Assembly: GCA_963841885.1 (NCBI GenBank)
Contig: CAWJEK010000033.1
Span: 28,108 to 92,107 of the forward strand
DNA: 64,000 bases
Direction of reading: 5' to 3'
Origin: Bog-756 sp963841885
GTDB lineage: Bacteria; Actinomycetota; Acidimicrobiia; Acidimicrobiales; RAAP-2
The position numbers and the translations under genes are program-made. Below, one piece after another: positions 62,083 through 64,000 of the stretch (its first letter is position 1; each line of letters opens with the position of its first letter). The notes under the pieces were generated by a model. That model had not been told where the DNA came from. It worked only from the letters and a program-made list of their open reading frames with translations, and searched no databases.

Positions 62083-63673
62083 TCAGCCGGCGCCGTAGAA
62101 GGCGGCACCGTAGGCGTAGATGCCGCCGTCCACGCCCACCAGCCAGTAGCCGCCGCCGCTCGCCGGCCGGGCCGAGAGGCCGGAGATGGGCGCATCCGGA
62201 TTCAACGGAGCATCGGGGCCCAGGAAGGGCGCCCCGCCGTAGGCGTAGACGGACCCGGTGCGGGTGACCTCCCACAGTCCCTTGCCCCCGGCGGCGGACT
62301 CGGCGTCGACCACCGGGGCGACCGGCGGGGACTGGGGCCCGACCGGTGGGGCGGCGAAGGCGGTGGCGGTGCCGTCCTGCGCCACCAGCCAGTAGCCGCC
62401 GGTCGCGGTGTCGGAAGCCATGGCCACGATGGGTGACGTCTGGACGGTGCTCCCCAGCGAGCCCTTGAACCCGGCGTCGCCGTAGGCGAACACGCCGCCG
62501 TCGGCCGCGACCTCCCAGTAGCCCCGACCGTCGGCCGTCGGGACCATGTCCACGATCGGCGAGTTGAGCGAGAGGGTGGAGGCGGCGCCCTCGAAGGGGG
62601 CGCCGCCGTAGGCGAACACGCCACCGTCGGCGGCGACCTCCCAATAGCCGCCACCTCTCGGGTCGGCCACGACCTTCACGATCGGGGCGGCGAGGGTGAG
62701 TCCCGCCGCCGAGCCGAGGTTCCTGGCGGATCCGTGGGCCGACAGGGCCCCGGTGGCGTCGGCCAGCCAGTAGCCCGCGCCGTCGGCCGTGGCGGCCATC
62801 GAGACCACGGGACCGGCCAGGGTGCCTACCGGCTTGTAGGGGTCGAGCGGGATGGCCGAGACCTCGTTGGAGGCGACCGACGAGGTGCCGTCGAGACGGC
62901 CCCGCACGGTGAAGTAGTACATCCGGCCGGGCGTCAGCCCCGTCACCAGGTAGGAGGGACCGACGACCGGGTTGGCCCCGTTGAGCGGGACCACCGACTC
63001 CGTGCCCGGGGTCAGCCCCACGTAGACGTCGTACCCGGTGGCGGTGCTGCCGGCCCGGGGCTTCCAGGTCACCAGGGCCGAGTCCACCGCCGGCTGTGCG
63101 GACGTGGCCAGCGGGGCCGACGGCGGGGTCACCGGGGCACTCGGGGGCCTCGACCGGGTCACTCGGGACCAACGCGGGCACCGTGGTGGTCGTGGTCGCC
63201 GGGACGTCGGCCGGAGCGGTCGTATCGGTCCCCGCCGTCGCCAGCACCGAACCGGGGTGGGACGCCGTCTTCTTCACCTGGGTCGTCGTGGTCGTGCTGG
63301 AGGAGTTCGGCGTCTTGGTGTGGTGGCCGTGGCCCTTCCGGCCACGGTGGTCGCCCTTGGCCCCGTGGCCCCCGGTGGTCGACGTGCCGGCGGCCGTCGT
63401 GGTGGGTGATCCACCCGAGGAGATCACGGACGACGACGTCGGGGTGGTCGTCGGTACCGGGAACGGGGTCGAAGCGGCGTCCTTGCTGGCCGAGCTGTCC
63501 GACGTCGGGGAGGTCGGCGCGGAGGAGGGGATGGCAGCGGGCACGCCGACGGCGATGACGGCCACCGCGGCCGCGGTGCCGCCCAACATGACCCACGGGC
63601 GGCTGCCGGGCAGCGGCGAGGAGCCCATGAGCCACCGGCCCCACTCCTTCATGGCCTGCAGCCAGCTGTTCAT
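62083..63673 (-). pseudogene. Exported fibronectin-III protein with GYWxVxxDGG repeats, frameshifted
   Basis: About 530 codons after removal of one base at about 63142, which joins PSDPVEAP to SAPVTPPSAP. Order: short cytoplasmic tail, membrane anchor or signal (PWVMLGGTAAAVAVIAVGVPAA), long Ser/Thr/Pro-rich linker with a His/Lys/Gly patch, one FnIII domain (ALVTWKPRAGSTATGYDVYVG, GLTPGRMYYFTVRG), then about six GYWEVAADGGVFAYG repeats. It is likely cell-surface. The tail repeat is shared with the GH43-like protein at 21 kb. Function unknown. Confidence 0.75.
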
Positions 63674-63958
63674 GCCCTAGCCCCTTCGTACCTCGTCACC
63701 GCGTCGGACGACGTCGGCGGCCCCCGGATCGCGGTCGTCGGCACGGCATCGACTGTCCCGTGCGCCCCCGGACCGCTGACTCCTGATCCCTCCACTCTAC
63801 CCGACCACCCTGCGTTTGGACATGGCGCCCGATTTTGGATAGTCGACGATATATAACTGTTCTGACCAGCGACGATGGTCACGCCCGTGCCAGCGCTCCC
63901 GCCGATCTACGCTCGGTCGGCGGTGCACCCGCACCCCGAGACGGAAAGGGCGGTCCCG
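63674..63958. other. Divergent intergenic region with AT-rich patch
   Basis: This 285-base space separates two divergent genes. An AT-rich patch near 63830-63860 contains GATATATAAC, unusual for this genome, and could hold promoters for one or both genes. No RNA gene or riboswitch core was recognised. Confidence 0.4.
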
Positions 63959-64000
63959 ATGGCCATCACCGTGATCCAATGGGCGACGGGGGGCGTCGGC
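63959..64000 (+). CDS. DapB-like/2,4-diaminopentanoate dehydrogenase-type protein, partial (N-terminus)
   Basis: Only 14 codons are visible, MAITVIQWATGGVG, the nucleotide-binding start (VxQWxTGxVG) of the dihydrodipicolinate-reductase-like dehydrogenase family common in actinobacteria. A GAAAGGG ribosome site precedes the ATG. The gene continues beyond the window. Confidence 0.7.
   Translation, partial: MAITVIQWATGGVG

Noticed and set aside
1..64000. tRNA, rRNA, insertion sequence, integrase or prophage genes
   Set aside because: No transposase or integrase motif, inverted-repeat pair, cloverleaf or rRNA core was recognised on either strand.

Overview
The window is very GC-rich bacterial chromosome, almost completely coding, and is best read as an uncultured or little-studied actinobacterium, probably class Acidimicrobiia. 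This is inferred from gene content: a mycothiol-dependent maleylpyruvate-isomerase-type enzyme, an F420-type luciferase-like oxidoreductase, a class II (B12) ribonucleotide reductase, many leaderless-type promoters (TANNNT five to eight bases before the start codon), and secreted proteins with a repeated GYWxVxxDGGxFxxG module. I see no rRNA, tRNA, CRISPR array, transposase or prophage.

Layout. 0-4.5 kb: a minus-strand cassette of MurF, a tandem double D-Ala-D-Ala-ligase-like protein and a second, divergent MurF-like ligase that runs off the left edge. 4.7-7.4 kb: a FUSC membrane protein, then a secreted alpha/alpha-toroid protein behind a well-formed cobalamin riboswitch. 7.5-13.5 kb: small membrane protein, FAD oxidoreductase coupled to an ECF41-type sigma factor, a broken DUF2252 gene, UspA, a DinB/MDMPI enzyme and a lipoprotein. 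13.6-20.5 kb: lipid and amidohydrolase genes (thiolase, thioesterase, M20 peptidase, amidohydrolase) and a MarR/MFS efflux pair with a palindromic operator. 20.6-26.9 kb: LapA-like protein, secreted GH43-like protein with beta-repeat tail, MaoC hydratase, agmatine deiminase plus N-carbamoylputrescine amidase, and apt. 26.9-29.5 kb: a less GC-rich, sparsely coding pocket. 29.5-41.6 kb: nrdJ with NrdR-like boxes, glpK, plsC, acetoacetate-decarboxylase family, aminotransferase, LLM oxidoreductase, GT4 glycosyltransferase, queG. 41.6-46.4 kb: an APC-type amino-acid permease fused to a complete histidine kinase, translationally coupled to an OmpR-type regulator. 46.4-53.2 kb: dehydrogenase, acyl-CoA synthetase, two alpha/beta hydrolases, mmsA, a flavin-binding protein. 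53.2-61.1 kb: alanine dehydrogenase, amino-acid/polyamine permease, gamma-aminobutyraldehyde-type dehydrogenase, Lrp regulator, class III transaminase and a PuuB-like oxidoreductase, i.e. a putrescine/omega-amine catabolic locus. 61.1-64 kb: aquaporin, an FnIII/repeat secreted protein, and the first codons of a DapB-like dehydrogenase.

The genes link up in three ways. Agmatine to putrescine (24-26 kb) can feed the putrescine catabolic locus at 54-61 kb, where alanine dehydrogenase would recycle alanine made by the pyruvate-dependent transaminase. Cobalamin recurs: riboswitch with a candidate extracellular B12-handling protein, AdoCbl-dependent NrdJ and cobalamin-dependent QueG. Sensing and uptake are joined in one polypeptide in the permease-kinase.

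Caution: nine otherwise intact genes carry a single-base frameshift, seven of them +1. That pattern looks more like sequence or assembly error than real decay, and affected entries are marked.
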